Source: Ensifer sp035999185
GTDB taxonomy: Bacteria > Pseudomonadota > Alphaproteobacteria > Rhizobiales > Rhizobiaceae
DNA length: 64,000 nucleotides
Assembly (NCBI RefSeq): GCF_035999185.1
Contig: NZ_DASYHB010000019.1
Location: 1-64,000, forward strand
Direction: 5' to 3'
Shown: positions 53,962 through 62,802 of the stretch, one piece after another
Numbering within the stretch: the first letter of the stretch is position 1
Layout of the letters: each line of letters starts with the position of its first letter
Translations under genes and position numbers: made by a program
Notes under the pieces: model-generated
What the model saw: only the letters and a program-made list of their open reading frames with translations
Database searches by the model: none
What the model was told of the DNA's origin: nothing

Positions 53962-53996
53962 ATGCCGCGCCCTGTTGACTACCGGCGCGGCATTTG
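53962..53996. terminator. Terminator hairpin between convergent genes
   Basis: ATGCCGCGCC pairs with GGCGCGGCAT around a 12-base loop and is followed by TTTG. It lies between the propeller-like gene (+) and the deaminase gene (-). Confidence 0.6.
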
Positions 53997-54064
53997 AGGA
54001 AACCTTGATGTTTTAGTCAGTTGCAATGCTTCGCCGAATCCAGCGGAACGAAGCGGCAGGAGCC

Positions 54065-54670
54065 TCAGTTCAGCGGAATGGCGTTGCCGTCCTTGCTGTC
54101 CTGGTAGGTCGAGGAGAGGTCGTCGTATTTCACCCGGATGGCATCGGCGCGGGCCTTGAGCTCATCCCGCTGCCCTTCCGGCAGGCCATCGATCAGCCTG
54201 TGGATCGATTGCCCCTTCCAGAAGGCGTTGGTGCGGTTGTAGCCGCCGGGCTCCAGCGTGAAGACCTCTTTGAGGATCTTCAGGTCGTGCGGAATGGAGA
54301 AGCTGTCGCGGGAATCCTCGTGGCTGAAGAAATAGTAGAAATTGTCGAACCCCGCCCAGGTGATTGCCGACAGGCACATCGAGCAAGGCTCGTGCGTCGA
54401 GAGGAAGATCAGGTCGCGGCTATCCGGCCGCTCCGTGCCCTCGATCTCGTAGAAGCGCTTCAGCGTATGCACTTCGCCGTGCCAGAGCGGGTTTTCCGTT
54501 TCGTTGTTGGTTTCGACGAGAACGGTCGAAAGATCGGATTTGCGCATCAGCGCGGCGCCGAAGATCTTGTTGCCGGCGGCCACGCCCGCTTCCGTCGCCG
54601 GAATGATGCCGCGCTCCATGGTGGAAAGCAGGGCATCCAGCAGTTCGTAATTATCCGTCTGTTGTGTCAT
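54065..54670 (-). CDS. Nucleobase/nucleoside deaminase (CDA fold, guanine deaminase-like)
   Basis: This 201-residue zinc deaminase has HGEVHTL (catalytic glutamate after the zinc histidine) and EPCSMC (zinc cysteines). The central segment resembles the small GuaD-type and tRNA adenosine deaminase group but is longer, with a unique C-terminal half (DLKILKEVFTLEPGGYNRTNAFWKG). The NCS2 purine permease upstream on the same strand suggests a purine substrate such as guanine. AAGGACACTGGGA precedes the ATG at 54670. Confidence 0.82.
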   Translation of the reverse strand: MTQQTDNYELLDALLSTMERGIIPATEAGVAAGNKIFGAALMRKSDLSTVLVETNNETENPLWHGEVHTLKRFYEIEGTERPDSRDLIFLSTHEPCSMCLSAITWAGFDNFYYFFSHEDSRDSFSIPHDLKILKEVFTLEPGGYNRTNAFWKGQSIHRLIDGLPEGQRDELKARADAIRVKYDDLSSTYQDSKDGNAIPLN

Positions 54671-54786
54671 TCCCAGTGTCCTTTTGTTGGGTTTCGGAGC
54701 AACGCCAGGAAAAGCAGGAAACAACGTCCTGCCCGGAATGGCGGGTTTCATGTCAACCCCAGAAGCCGTCTGATGCGACGTCCCTC

Positions 54787-54913
54787 CGGGATTGCGGGGT
54801 TCAGAGCAATTCCAGGAAAAGTGCGAAGCGGTTTTCCGTTCGGGATTGCGTCAGTCAAAGCAATCCCAGGAAAAGTGCCAAGCGGCTTTCCGTCCGGGAT
54901 TGCGTCAGTCAAA
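54787..54913. repeat. 54-bp tandem repeat (rhizobial intergenic repeat)
   Basis: Two consecutive 54-bp units (54787-54840, 54841-54894) and a partial third carry CGGGATTGCG, then CAATTCCAGGAAAAGTGC and AGCGGTTTTCCGT. Related units are at 62683-62781. They fill the gap between deaminase and permease genes. Confidence 0.8.
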
Positions 54914-54926
54914 GCCTGCGGCGGCC

Positions 54927-56474
54927 CTAGTGCGCCTCCGCCGCAATCAACGGCACCTCGGCGCCCTTTGCGTCGTAGAGCTTGCCGTTGAGGAAGTAGT
55001 CGCCATCGTGCAGCCGCGCAATGTCCTGGTAGCGGATCGTGCGCTCGGTCGCAGCGACGAACACGGACTGCTGGTCGGAATTGCCTGTCTTGAGGTGGTT
55101 GAAGAGCAGGTTGAGCGCGATCGCCATCAGGGCTGCCGACGAGATGCCGGAATGGAAGATGGTTGCGACCCAGGCCGGGAAGTGCTCGTAGAAGCCGGGC
55201 GCTGCGATCGGGATCATGCCGAAGCCGATCGAGGTCGCGACGATCACCAGGTTCATGTTGTTGGCGTAGTCGACCTTGGACAGCGTGCGGATGCCGCTTG
55301 CAGCAACCGTGCCGAAGAGCACGATGCCGGCGCCGCCGAGAACCGAGGTCGGAACCGAAGCGACGATGCGCCCCATGATCGGCAGAAGGCCGAGCGCCAC
55401 CAGGAACATGCCACCGGTTGCCACCACATAGCGGCTCTTGACCCCCGTGACCGCCACGAGCCCGACATTCTGGGCAAAGGCGCTCTGGGTGAACGAGCCG
55501 ACGATCGGCGCGAGGATGCTCGAGAGCATGTCAGCACGCAGGCCATCGCCAAGACGGCGCGAATCCACCTTGGTCTCGACAATCTCACCGACGGCAAGAA
55601 TGTCGGCAGACGTTTCCACCAAGGTCACCATGATGACGATCAGCATCGAGATGACCGCGGCAAGCTCGAAGGTCGGATAGCCGAAGTGGAAAATCTTCGG
55701 CAGCGCGAAGACCGGGCCGTTGGCGACCTGCGAGAAATCGGTCATGCCGGCGACATAAGCGATGCCGGTGCCGATCACGATCGAAAGCAGGATCGAAAGA
55801 CGCGAGATCGAAGCGCTGCCAAGCTTGCTCAAGAGCAGCACGATGATGAGCGTGACGGCGGCAAGCTGGATATTGCCAGTGCTGCCGAAGTCCGGGGACG
55901 CCTTGTTGCCGCCCATCGCCCAGAATGCCGCAACCGGCATCAGCGTCAGCCCGATGGTGGTGATGACGATGCCGGTGACGAGCGGCGGGAAGAAGCGCGT
56001 GACGCGCGAGAAGATCGGCGTGATCAGAAGGCCGATCAGCGATGCGGCGATGACCGCGCCAAGAATGGCCGGAATGCCGCCATTGCCGGAAATGGCAATC
56101 ATGGTTGCGACGCCCGAGAACGACACGCCCTGCACCAGTGGCAGGCGGCTGCCGAAGAACGGCACGCCGATCGTCTGCAGAATGGTGGCAAGGCCGCCGG
56201 CAAACAACGAGGCGGTGACGAGCAGGCCGACATCGCTGGAATTAAGCCCGGCCGCCTGGCCGAGGATCAGGGGAACGGCGACGATGCCGCCATACATGGT
56301 CAGCACGTGCTGCAGGCCATAGGCGAGGTTCGCCCCAATGCTCAGCCGTTCGTCTTCGGGATTTTGGGTCGGGCTCTGGGCCGGGTCCTGGGCCAATTTC
56401 TGGGCCAAATTCTGGGCCAAATTCTGGGTACGCGTAGTGTCCTCTGAAATGCTTGCCAAGGGTATCTCCTCCAT
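54927..56474 (-). CDS. NCS2-family purine/uracil permease
   Basis: This 515-residue nucleobase:cation symporter has about 14 membrane segments. Family signatures are ANLAYGLQHVLTMYGGIVAVPLIL, VQGVSFSGVATM and SAFAQNVGLVAVTGVKSRYV, the last containing the NCS2 motif. This layout fits xanthine/urate-type (XanQ/PucJ-like) carriers. The N-terminal tail of about 35 residues is unusual: it consists of six four-residue units (QNLA, QNLA, QKLA, QDPA, QSPT, QNPE). With the deaminase downstream it may serve purine salvage. ATG at 56474 has only a poor ribosome site, so the start is likely but not certain. Confidence 0.9.
   Translation of the reverse strand: MEEIPLASISEDTTRTQNLAQNLAQKLAQDPAQSPTQNPEDERLSIGANLAYGLQHVLTMYGGIVAVPLILGQAAGLNSSDVGLLVTASLFAGGLATILQTIGVPFFGSRLPLVQGVSFSGVATMIAISGNGGIPAILGAVIAASLIGLLITPIFSRVTRFFPPLVTGIVITTIGLTLMPVAAFWAMGGNKASPDFGSTGNIQLAAVTLIIVLLLSKLGSASISRLSILLSIVIGTGIAYVAGMTDFSQVANGPVFALPKIFHFGYPTFELAAVISMLIVIMVTLVETSADILAVGEIVETKVDSRRLGDGLRADMLSSILAPIVGSFTQSAFAQNVGLVAVTGVKSRYVVATGGMFLVALGLLPIMGRIVASVPTSVLGGAGIVLFGTVAASGIRTLSKVDYANNMNLVIVATSIGFGMIPIAAPGFYEHFPAWVATIFHSGISSAALMAIALNLLFNHLKTGNSDQQSVFVAATERTIRYQDIARLHDGDYFLNGKLYDAKGAEVPLIAAEAH
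56358..56429 (-). repeat. 12-bp in-frame tandem repeat within the NCS2 permease gene
   Basis: About six 12-bp units of the form AATTTGGCCCAG, two of them identical and the others decayed, encode the QNLA-type tail of the permease. In-frame expansion or contraction would change only tail length. Confidence 0.75.
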
Positions 56475-56735
56475 ACCTTGTGCGATGTGTCCCGTCTCCA
56501 GCGGGACAGTCGAAAGGGTACTGAAGGGTGGCAAATCGCGCTTTCCTAAAAAACGCGAAACACCTTTCGGCTTTTGGGGAGGAATGGCTGGAGGCGAGGA
56601 AAGGGTTTGCTGGACGAGACGACTCTGGTCGCATTTCGTTGACTTTATGCCCGAACCGGCAACAAGCAATTCCCCCAGTATTAAACCACCACTCCTGACA
56701 AGTGTGCGGAACCTTATTGTAGGAAGCCCAGGACA

Positions 56736-57974
56736 CTACGCTTGAGCCGATGGCGGAGCAGCCGCTGGGGCAGTTGTCGCTGGGGCAGTTGTCGCTGGGT
56801 TTGCAGCCGCAGGGGTAGCAGCCGCTGGGGCAGCCAGTGAAAGCAGGTCAACTTGTACGCGCTTGCCGCGCTCAATCGAATACGTGTCAGATTGTACTGG
56901 GTTACTACCAAGCACATCCGCACTTACATGAATCTGCCTTGGGTTCCAACACCATATCAGGAAACGATACTCGCCCTCGCTGTTGTCGATTACGTCTGAT
57001 CCGATAGGATGCCCATTTTCAATGACGGACACGGCTACAAACCGGGCGGGTTGGCCACCTCGCTGCACTATCCCCAAAATCTCAGCATCAAAGCGACTCC
57101 GTATCAAGTAATAGCAGCAGACGAACGGCACTGGGAGCCACGTCAATGCTATTCCAAGTGAGGCTGTTAGAAAACTCAACGGGTTCGGCAGCGTGAAATA
57201 AAAGTAGGCGACAGCTGCCAACCCAAACGTGGTGAGCACCATTATGGCAACGAGTGCCCACTTGGATAGCCGTCTCTGGGCGATGAAAGCGGAACCTGAG
57301 ACGATCGAAATCAGGCCAGGCACCAGACCCATAACGAATGCAGCGGTATTACTTTGATCTTCAAAGGGATTGGGAAATGCAATGAATACGGACTTGTCTG
57401 GAGCCGCACTTCTCGCGAGGGCGCCCGCTTTGTCGTAGGGAAGCAGATAGGTAGTTTTGGACGACGCCGTCCATTCATCCGCTCCGGGATTGAATGCCAG
57501 CACGTCTCGGTCAAAAGACTGCGGCAGCTCGACTTCGAGATCGTATTGCGAAACGATGTTGGTCTTGCCTACGAGAGAAACATACTGCTTGAAATTCGAA
57601 TAGGTTATATCAAATATTACCTTGACTCTATTTTTCTCTCTATCTGGATTAAGAGAAAAAGCTCTGTCTATCGTGAAGTTGATATCAGATACATTAGGCG
57701 CAGCAATGACGGTTAATAAAGCATAATTATCTCGATTGATAGTAACGGATACCTCCAAATTATCCGGATGAGAAATTTCATACTGAGAACTTATTTGAAA
57801 CGGCAGAAGAAAGTTCAGAACGCGGGCATCAGCCAAATTTTCGCTAGGTAGAGACGCACTCACCTCAATCTTCGACAAACCTTGGCTGGAAACTGACATA
57901 TGAATCTTAGGTGCAGCAGCCCACGCCGTCGCGCTGACGATAATCAGTAGTAAAAAGATGGTAGAACGGAGCAT
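56736..57974 (-). CDS. Hypothetical membrane protein with Ala/Pro/Thr-rich C-terminus
   Basis: This 412-residue protein has a signal peptide (to AWAAA), an extracytoplasmic region of about 180 residues with strand-rich character, three membrane segments (VMGLVPGLISIVSGSAFI, WALVAIMVLTTFGLAAVAYFYF, FLTASLGIALTWLPVPFVCCYYL) and a C-terminal domain ending in a low-complexity Ala/Pro/Thr stretch (from about residue 385). The DNA of that tail is repetitive. GC content is much lower than the flanking genes. It starts 8 nt after the stop of the 57983 gene. The family is not recognised. Confidence 0.75.
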   Translation of the reverse strand: MLRSTIFLLLIIVSATAWAAAPKIHMSVSSQGLSKIEVSASLPSENLADARVLNFLLPFQISSQYEISHPDNLEVSVTINRDNYALLTVIAAPNVSDINFTIDRAFSLNPDREKNRVKVIFDITYSNFKQYVSLVGKTNIVSQYDLEVELPQSFDRDVLAFNPGADEWTASSKTTYLLPYDKAGALARSAAPDKSVFIAFPNPFEDQSNTAAFVMGLVPGLISIVSGSAFIAQRRLSKWALVAIMVLTTFGLAAVAYFYFTLPNPLSFLTASLGIALTWLPVPFVCCYYLIRSRFDAEILGIVQRGGQPARFVAVSVIENGHPIGSDVIDNSEGEYRFLIWCWNPRQIHVSADVLGSNPVQSDTYSIERGKRVQVDLLSLAAPAAATPAAANPATTAPATTAPAAAPPSAQA

Positions 57975-57982
57975 GGCTCAAC

Positions 57983-58411
57983 CTACCTAAGGATTGCACT
58001 TGCGAAATTCACAAAAGAATACAAAGATATAAGACTAAAAACAAAAGAACCCACCGTAATAAAATCTACGAACATGAAGTACTTCTCTTGTCTTTCCTCA
58101 CGGTATTTAGACTCAAGAACCCTCTCATCCTTGTAATTATATTCAGTTCTAACGGAATATCTAAATGACCGAAAATAAAGAACGAATCGCGTCGACAAGT
58201 ATCCCCACCAGGACGCGCAAATCATCACGCTCGGCACAACCCCAAGGGGCGCACTGTTCGGCGGAGCGATGTAGATTTTTGATGTTTCCAGAGTAACATA
58301 CGCAACGAAAAAAGACCCCGCGACGAGCAATGCCAACGTTTTTATGTGATTGAAACGTTGCCGTCGGCTCGACTCTTGCGCCAAAGCAAGCAGGTCGTAA
58401 TGTTCGTCCAT
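57983..58411 (-). CDS. Small hypothetical membrane protein in low-GC pair
   Basis: This 142-residue protein has a membrane segment near residue 25-45 (LALLVAGSFFVAYVTLE), another around 55-75 (VVPSVMICASWWGYLSTRFVLYF), a charged stretch (YNYKDERVLESKYREERQEKY) and a hydrophobic end (FMFVDFITVGSFVFSLISLYSFVNFA). It is AT-rich compared with surroundings. It forms a two-gene unit with the 412-residue protein. ATG at 58411 is chosen by content; the ribosome site is weak. Confidence 0.68.
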   Translation of the reverse strand: MDEHYDLLALAQESSRRQRFNHIKTLALLVAGSFFVAYVTLETSKIYIAPPNSAPLGVVPSVMICASWWGYLSTRFVLYFRSFRYSVRTEYNYKDERVLESKYREERQEKYFMFVDFITVGSFVFSLISLYSFVNFASAILR

Positions 58412-58644
58412 GATGTGGCCCACATTGTTTTCGTTGCGACTACAAGGTGTACGCAATATTAACGGATTTTTGCACAAAAACGAGTCGTCTGCGTAATCTC
58501 GTGTTGCCTCAAATGCCACGGTTGTGGCTTGAGCTTGGAGTAGCTCAATTGGTCAATGCTGAGGCGGCGACAAATGACGAGCGATGTCGCACGCTACGAA
58601 TACAGCGAGACTGCCGTAAGCCCCCGGCAGCGACTGGCACCCTT

Positions 58645-59283
58645 TCAATCCGGGACCGGCGGCAGCGCGGGCGCCACCAGCCCGCAGAAGGGATCGCGCC
58701 AGGCGTCGATCACATCAAGCTGCGCGTACCAGCGTTTCAGCGCCGGATAGTCGTCGATCGGCAGCCGCGCCACATCGTTGAACGGCAGGATCGTCGCCAT
58801 GCGAAAATCGGCATAGGACACCGTGTCGCCCAGGAGCCAGGCGCGCTCCGCAAGTTCGGCCTCCACCAGCCTGGCGGCGCGATGAAAGTCGCGGATGCCC
58901 TCCTCGACCATATGCTCGTCGCACGGCCCGATACCGTAGCGCAGCTTGGTCCCCCGCTCCCAATGCACCATGTCGCAGGCCCGGACGAAGTTCTCCTTCC
59001 CCCAGCTGATCCAGCGGATCATGTCGGGCTCGTCGTCGTCGCTGCGCCAGAATGTCGAGCCCACCTGCCGCGACAGGTAGCAGGCAATCGCGTCGGCTTC
59101 CCAGAGAGCTCGTCCGGGCCGCTCCAGGATCGGCAGAAGCAGGTTGGGGTTGAGCGGCCGGAAGCGCTCCGCCTCGCTCGACGACTGCGGCGAGGCATAT
59201 TCGAACGCGACGTCCGCCTCCAGGAACCGCGCGACGGCAACGGCAAGGCGAGGATTGGGATTGCGACTGAAATAGAGCTTCAT
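58645..59283 (-). CDS. Glutathione S-transferase family protein
   Basis: This 212-residue GST has an N-terminal domain MKLYFSRNPNPRLAVAVARFL...LNPNLLLPILERPGRALWEADAIACYLSRQ and a helical C-terminal domain with the GDTVSYADFRMATIL segment. GGAG lies nine bases before the ATG at 59283; ATG at 59298 is possible. It is the third GST in the window. Confidence 0.9.
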   Translation of the reverse strand: MKLYFSRNPNPRLAVAVARFLEADVAFEYASPQSSSEAERFRPLNPNLLLPILERPGRALWEADAIACYLSRQVGSTFWRSDDDEPDMIRWISWGKENFVRACDMVHWERGTKLRYGIGPCDEHMVEEGIRDFHRAARLVEAELAERAWLLGDTVSYADFRMATILPFNDVARLPIDDYPALKRWYAQLDVIDAWRDPFCGLVAPALPPVPD

Positions 59284-59536
59284 GTGGTGTCTCTCCATGG
59301 TGCACCCCTTGAAGACGAAGGACGGTCCCGGCTGCCGACAGGTGCTTGAAGAGAAAGTACAACGCCTCACCGGCAACGCCATCGACAAGGCGATTTCGCC
59401 CCGCGGCGAGCGCCCTCAACCACAAGGGGCCAAAAGTCGCTATTGCCCGCTGGATTGCGCACGGTATGATCAAGGCCGAAATCTGCCTGCATTACACGCG
59501 CTGCAACGATGCCAAGCTTCAAGGGAGGCCCTGGCC

Positions 59537-60460
59537 ATGCCAATCGTCGTGTCTGATTTCGCCCGTTTCCTAATCGCCCGTTTCCTGGTGGCGCTTTCCG
59601 TCGCCCTGCTCATCGGCCAGGCGCATGCGGCCGAACCGCCGGCAAGCTCGGCAGCGCTTCTCAATGCCATCGACTTTCCGGCGGCAGCCCCGCTCGATGA
59701 GCCCTACCGACTGGAATTCGTCGCCTGCGACGGTGAAACGGCCGGTGTGGGCAGAAAGGACCATTTCCTGGGCTTCAGCATGAAGCTGCCGAACACGCCG
59801 AGCGACAGGCAATACTATCTCTGCAGCCGCGACCCCAGCCGGGTGAAGGCACTGCTGCGGCTGAAAGACGGCGCCATCTACTGGCGAGCCAAGATGGCGC
59901 TGGATGTCGATGGGTCCTGGGCCGCGTGGAACGGCCTGCCGGGCGCGACCGACCTCAAGGAGACGGCCTATAAATGGCCCGGCTCGCCCAACCCTTCGGC
60001 GCGCTCCGCCCAGATCGATCCGGATCGCATTCCCTATATCGTCATGCCGACGGCCGGCATTGCCAAGATTACCGGCAACCGGAGCGGCGAGATCGGGCGC
60101 GTGTTTGCCAACAAGACGGGGCTGCGCCTCGGCGACATGGGCGTCGTCGTCTACAAGGACCGCTGGACGCCGATCCTGATTGGCGATGGCGGTCCGTTCA
60201 TGCGCCTCGGCGAAGGTTCGAGCCGCGTCTTCGAAGCGATCGGCGAAAGCCGTTGCAAGAAGTGGAACACGGACGGCACGGCCTGCGTCGGGCCCGGAAA
60301 CGTCTACCCCTACAGAAATTTCGGCCTGTCCGGCGATGTCATCTTCATCGCCTATCCCGGCAGCCGCAACACCGGTCTTACGCCCGCCAACGCGATCTCG
60401 ACCTTGTGCACCTTCGCCAAGCAAAAGCTTGGCCTGACCGGCGGCGAAATGTGCCCGTGA
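59537..60460 (+). CDS. Secreted GH75 chitosanase-like protein
   Basis: This 307-residue protein has a Sec signal (to about AHAAE). It resembles glycoside hydrolase family 75: ALDVDGSWAAW, IPYIVMPTAG, LGDMGVVVYKDRW, then the candidate catalytic pair Asp217 (LIGDGGP) and Glu226 (LGEGSS), ending with SGDVIFIAYPGSRN. GH75 enzymes hydrolyse chitosan; here the natural substrate might also be peptidoglycan or a fungal wall polymer. GGGAGG precedes the ATG. The gene ends 31 nt before an amidase-like gene. Confidence 0.72.
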   Translation: MPIVVSDFARFLIARFLVALSVALLIGQAHAAEPPASSAALLNAIDFPAAAPLDEPYRLEFVACDGETAGVGRKDHFLGFSMKLPNTPSDRQYYLCSRDPSRVKALLRLKDGAIYWRAKMALDVDGSWAAWNGLPGATDLKETAYKWPGSPNPSARSAQIDPDRIPYIVMPTAGIAKITGNRSGEIGRVFANKTGLRLGDMGVVVYKDRWTPILIGDGGPFMRLGEGSSRVFEAIGESRCKKWNTDGTACVGPGNVYPYRNFGLSGDVIFIAYPGSRNTGLTPANAISTLCTFAKQKLGLTGGEMCP

Positions 60461-60491
60461 CCCTCCAAAGCCAACAGGAAAGGAAGTCGCC

Positions 60492-61346
60492 ATGCGCTAC
60501 CTTCTGCCCTTGAGCATTTTCGTGCTTGCAGCCGCAAGCGGCGAGGCCTCGGCCGCGACGATCGGCAAATGCAAGTTCAACACAGCGACCTTTGCCTTTG
60601 CCGGAACGCCCACCGAACAGGCCTCCTGTCTGTTGCGCAAGGTGAAAATCCTCGGAAACGTCGACGCCGCGCCGGCGGAGATTCCGGCCAATCTCGCCGG
60701 CTTCATCGGCAAGCCGGTCGCGGTCTCCAAGGCCAAGGTGCAGCAGGCGATCACGGCCGCCGGTCTCACCGAGGCCGGCGTCGGCGGCAGTCTCAACGAC
60801 CCGCTCTCGCGCGGCAACACCAACAATCCGACCGCGCCGCAGGCCCGCTATTTCGTCATTCACGACACCAGCACGCCGAACTTCGGCAATGCGCAGTTTC
60901 CGGCTGACATCGACACCAGCAACCAGGTCAACCGCTTCGACGGCTACCGAAGCGCAACCAACGCCAAGGCCCACATATTCCTCAACCGTCGGGGCGAGAC
61001 ATATGTCGGCCATAAGCTCGACGTGCCCTGGCGCGCGACGAAACTGGAGGGCAACATCGGCACCCTGTCGCGCGGCATGTTCATCCACATCGAGAACATC
61101 CAGCCGCGCCGCAAGCACCCCAGCCAGCCTGACGGCAATGCGCCGACGCCCGGTTTCTCGACCGCGCAATACGACCGCCTGGCCCTGCTCTACCTGGTCG
61201 CAAGCACCCGTTCCGGCACCGGCCTCGTTCCCGCGTTCCACGCGGCCATGGACGAGGGCCTGAGCGACGGCCACGACGACCCGCAGAATTTCAGCCTCGC
61301 CGATTTCGACGCCGCCTTCGGGCGCGTGCTCGCAAGCGTCAGATAG
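60492..61346 (+). CDS. Secreted N-acetylmuramoyl-L-alanine amidase-like (PGRP fold) protein
   Basis: This 284-residue protein has a signal peptide (to about EASAA). The catalytic-domain-like segment starts ARYFVIHDTSTPNF (His124 as first zinc ligand), continues AHIFLNRRGETYVGHKLDVPWRATK and FIHIENIQPRRKH, and ends with GHDDPQNFSL (a candidate second ligand). This follows the Amidase_2/PGRP order but is diverged, so activity is uncertain. The N-terminal 100 residues have no recognised domain. It is paired with the GH75-like gene, suggesting joint action on a wall polymer. Confidence 0.65.
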   Translation: MRYLLPLSIFVLAAASGEASAATIGKCKFNTATFAFAGTPTEQASCLLRKVKILGNVDAAPAEIPANLAGFIGKPVAVSKAKVQQAITAAGLTEAGVGGSLNDPLSRGNTNNPTAPQARYFVIHDTSTPNFGNAQFPADIDTSNQVNRFDGYRSATNAKAHIFLNRRGETYVGHKLDVPWRATKLEGNIGTLSRGMFIHIENIQPRRKHPSQPDGNAPTPGFSTAQYDRLALLYLVASTRSGTGLVPAFHAAMDEGLSDGHDDPQNFSLADFDAAFGRVLASVR

Positions 61347-61667
61347 GCGATAGCGCCGGGCGTGATCTTCCGGACCGTTGGCGGCAGGCAGCCGTGCGGG
61401 AGATCGCGCGCCGCGCAGCGCACGTCGCGGAAAGCCCTGCCCGACGGACGGGCGCACGGGGCGACGGCGATGCCTGATGCCCTCTCTTCGGCAGCTCTTC
61501 GGGACTTGTGAATTGACTTCCCATATCCTGCGAAGCCAACCCGGCTACCGGTCGCGCCACCCCTGTCCTATTTCTTTGTTCAACGGCGATGCGCCCCTTC
61601 GACCATCGCTTTTGACCTTCACCAACGCAGGCAGCCCCTGCCCCATCGATCAGCAAAGGACAGTACA
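61347..61667. other. Non-coding stretch, nothing recognised
   Basis: No gene or RNA is seen. The right end contains the leader of the aldo/keto reductase gene, with AAAGGACAG as ribosome site. Confidence 0.5.
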
Positions 61668-62681
61668 ATGGCACTGAAAGACATTCTCCCCGGCAAGCTT
61701 GGCTTCGGCGCTGCGCCCCTCGGCAACATGTTCCGCGACATCCCGGAAAAGGAGGCGCTCGGCACCGTGGAAGCGGCCTGGAACGACGGCATCCGCTACT
61801 TCGACAACGCCCCCTTCTACGGTGCCGGCCTTGCCGAAATCCGCATGGGCGAAGCGCTCGCCGGCCGCCCGCGTGACGAATACGTCATCAGCACCAAGGT
61901 CGGCCGGGTGATCCTCGACGAGATCGAGGACGTCAGCGCCCGCGACCTCGGCGAAAAGGGCGATGTCTTCCGCTACGGCCGCCCCAACAAGATCGTCAAC
62001 GACTACACGGCCGACGCCACGCTGCGCTCGATCGAAGACAGCCTGAAGCGCCTGAAGACCGACCGTATCGAGATCGCCTTCGTCCACGACGTGGCCCAGG
62101 ATTTTTACGGCGACGAGTGGCTCGATGTCTTCGAGACCGCCCGCAAGGGGGCGTTCAAGGCGCTCGACCGATTGCGCGACGAGGGCGTGATCAAGGCCTG
62201 GGGCCTTGGCGTGAACCGTGTCGAGCCGATCGAACTCTTGCTCGCGCTCGAAGGCCCGCGTCCTGACGGTTTCCTGCTCGCCGGCCGCTACACGCTGCTC
62301 GATCACGACCGCGCCCTGCAACGCGTCATGCCCACGGTTGCCGAACGCGGCCTCGGCATCATCGTCGGCGGCCCTTACAGCTCGGGCGCGCTGGTTGGCG
62401 GGCCGAACTTCGAATATGCCCCGGCGACGCCCGCGATCCTTAAGAAGGTGGCAAATATCAAGGCGATCGCCGACCGCCACGGCATCTCGATGAAGGCGGC
62501 CGGCCTGCAGTTCGCGCTCGCCAATCCGGCCGTCGCCGCCGTCATCCCCGGCGCCAGCCAGCCGAGCCGCATCGCGGAAGACCGCGCAGCCCTCAACGAG
62601 GTCATTCCCGCCGCCTTCTGGCGCGAGCTTCGGGAAGCCGGTCTCGTCAACCCGGCCGCTCCGCTGCCGGTTGCTGGCTAA
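61668..62681 (+). CDS. Aldo/keto reductase (L-fucose/D-threo-aldose dehydrogenase-like)
   Basis: This 337-residue TIM-barrel oxidoreductase has GFGAAPLGNM at the start, the catalytic Asp in YFDNAPFYGAG with Tyr after it, STKVGR (catalytic lysine), HDV in the active-site histidine strand and a C-terminal AAVIPGASQPSRI nucleotide site. The subgroup oxidises or reduces aldoses such as L-fucose. It converges with the LysR gene at 62803, with repeat units between. Confidence 0.92.
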   Translation: MALKDILPGKLGFGAAPLGNMFRDIPEKEALGTVEAAWNDGIRYFDNAPFYGAGLAEIRMGEALAGRPRDEYVISTKVGRVILDEIEDVSARDLGEKGDVFRYGRPNKIVNDYTADATLRSIEDSLKRLKTDRIEIAFVHDVAQDFYGDEWLDVFETARKGAFKALDRLRDEGVIKAWGLGVNRVEPIELLLALEGPRPDGFLLAGRYTLLDHDRALQRVMPTVAERGLGIIVGGPYSSGALVGGPNFEYAPATPAILKKVANIKAIADRHGISMKAAGLQFALANPAVAAVIPGASQPSRIAEDRAALNEVIPAAFWRELREAGLVNPAAPLPVAG

Positions 62682-62682
62682 A

Positions 62683-62781
62683 GCAGTTCCAGGAAAGGTG
62701 TGAAACGGTTTTCCGTCCGGAATTGCGTGCACAAAGAGCAAATCCCGGAAAAGCGTGAAACGGTCTTCCGTCCGGAGTAGC
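62683..62781. repeat. Rhizobial intergenic repeat, two units
   Basis: Two units of AGCAGTTCCAGGAAAGGTG...CGGTTTTCCGTCCGGAATTGCG type, related to the 54-bp units at 54787-54913. They lie between convergent genes. Confidence 0.7.
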
Positions 62782-62802
62782 AGCTGCAACGATCCCCGCC
62801 CG

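Noticed and set aside
54792..56447. 551-residue plus-strand open frame
   Set aside because: Shadow of the NCS2 permease; composition is the reverse complement of membrane helices.
58535..58580. tRNA-like stretch (TAGCTCAATTGGTCAATGC) near the right edge of the low-GC pair at 56736-58411
   Set aside because: Only a D-arm-like segment fits; the D stem does not pair well and no anticodon or T arm follows. At most a decayed fragment.
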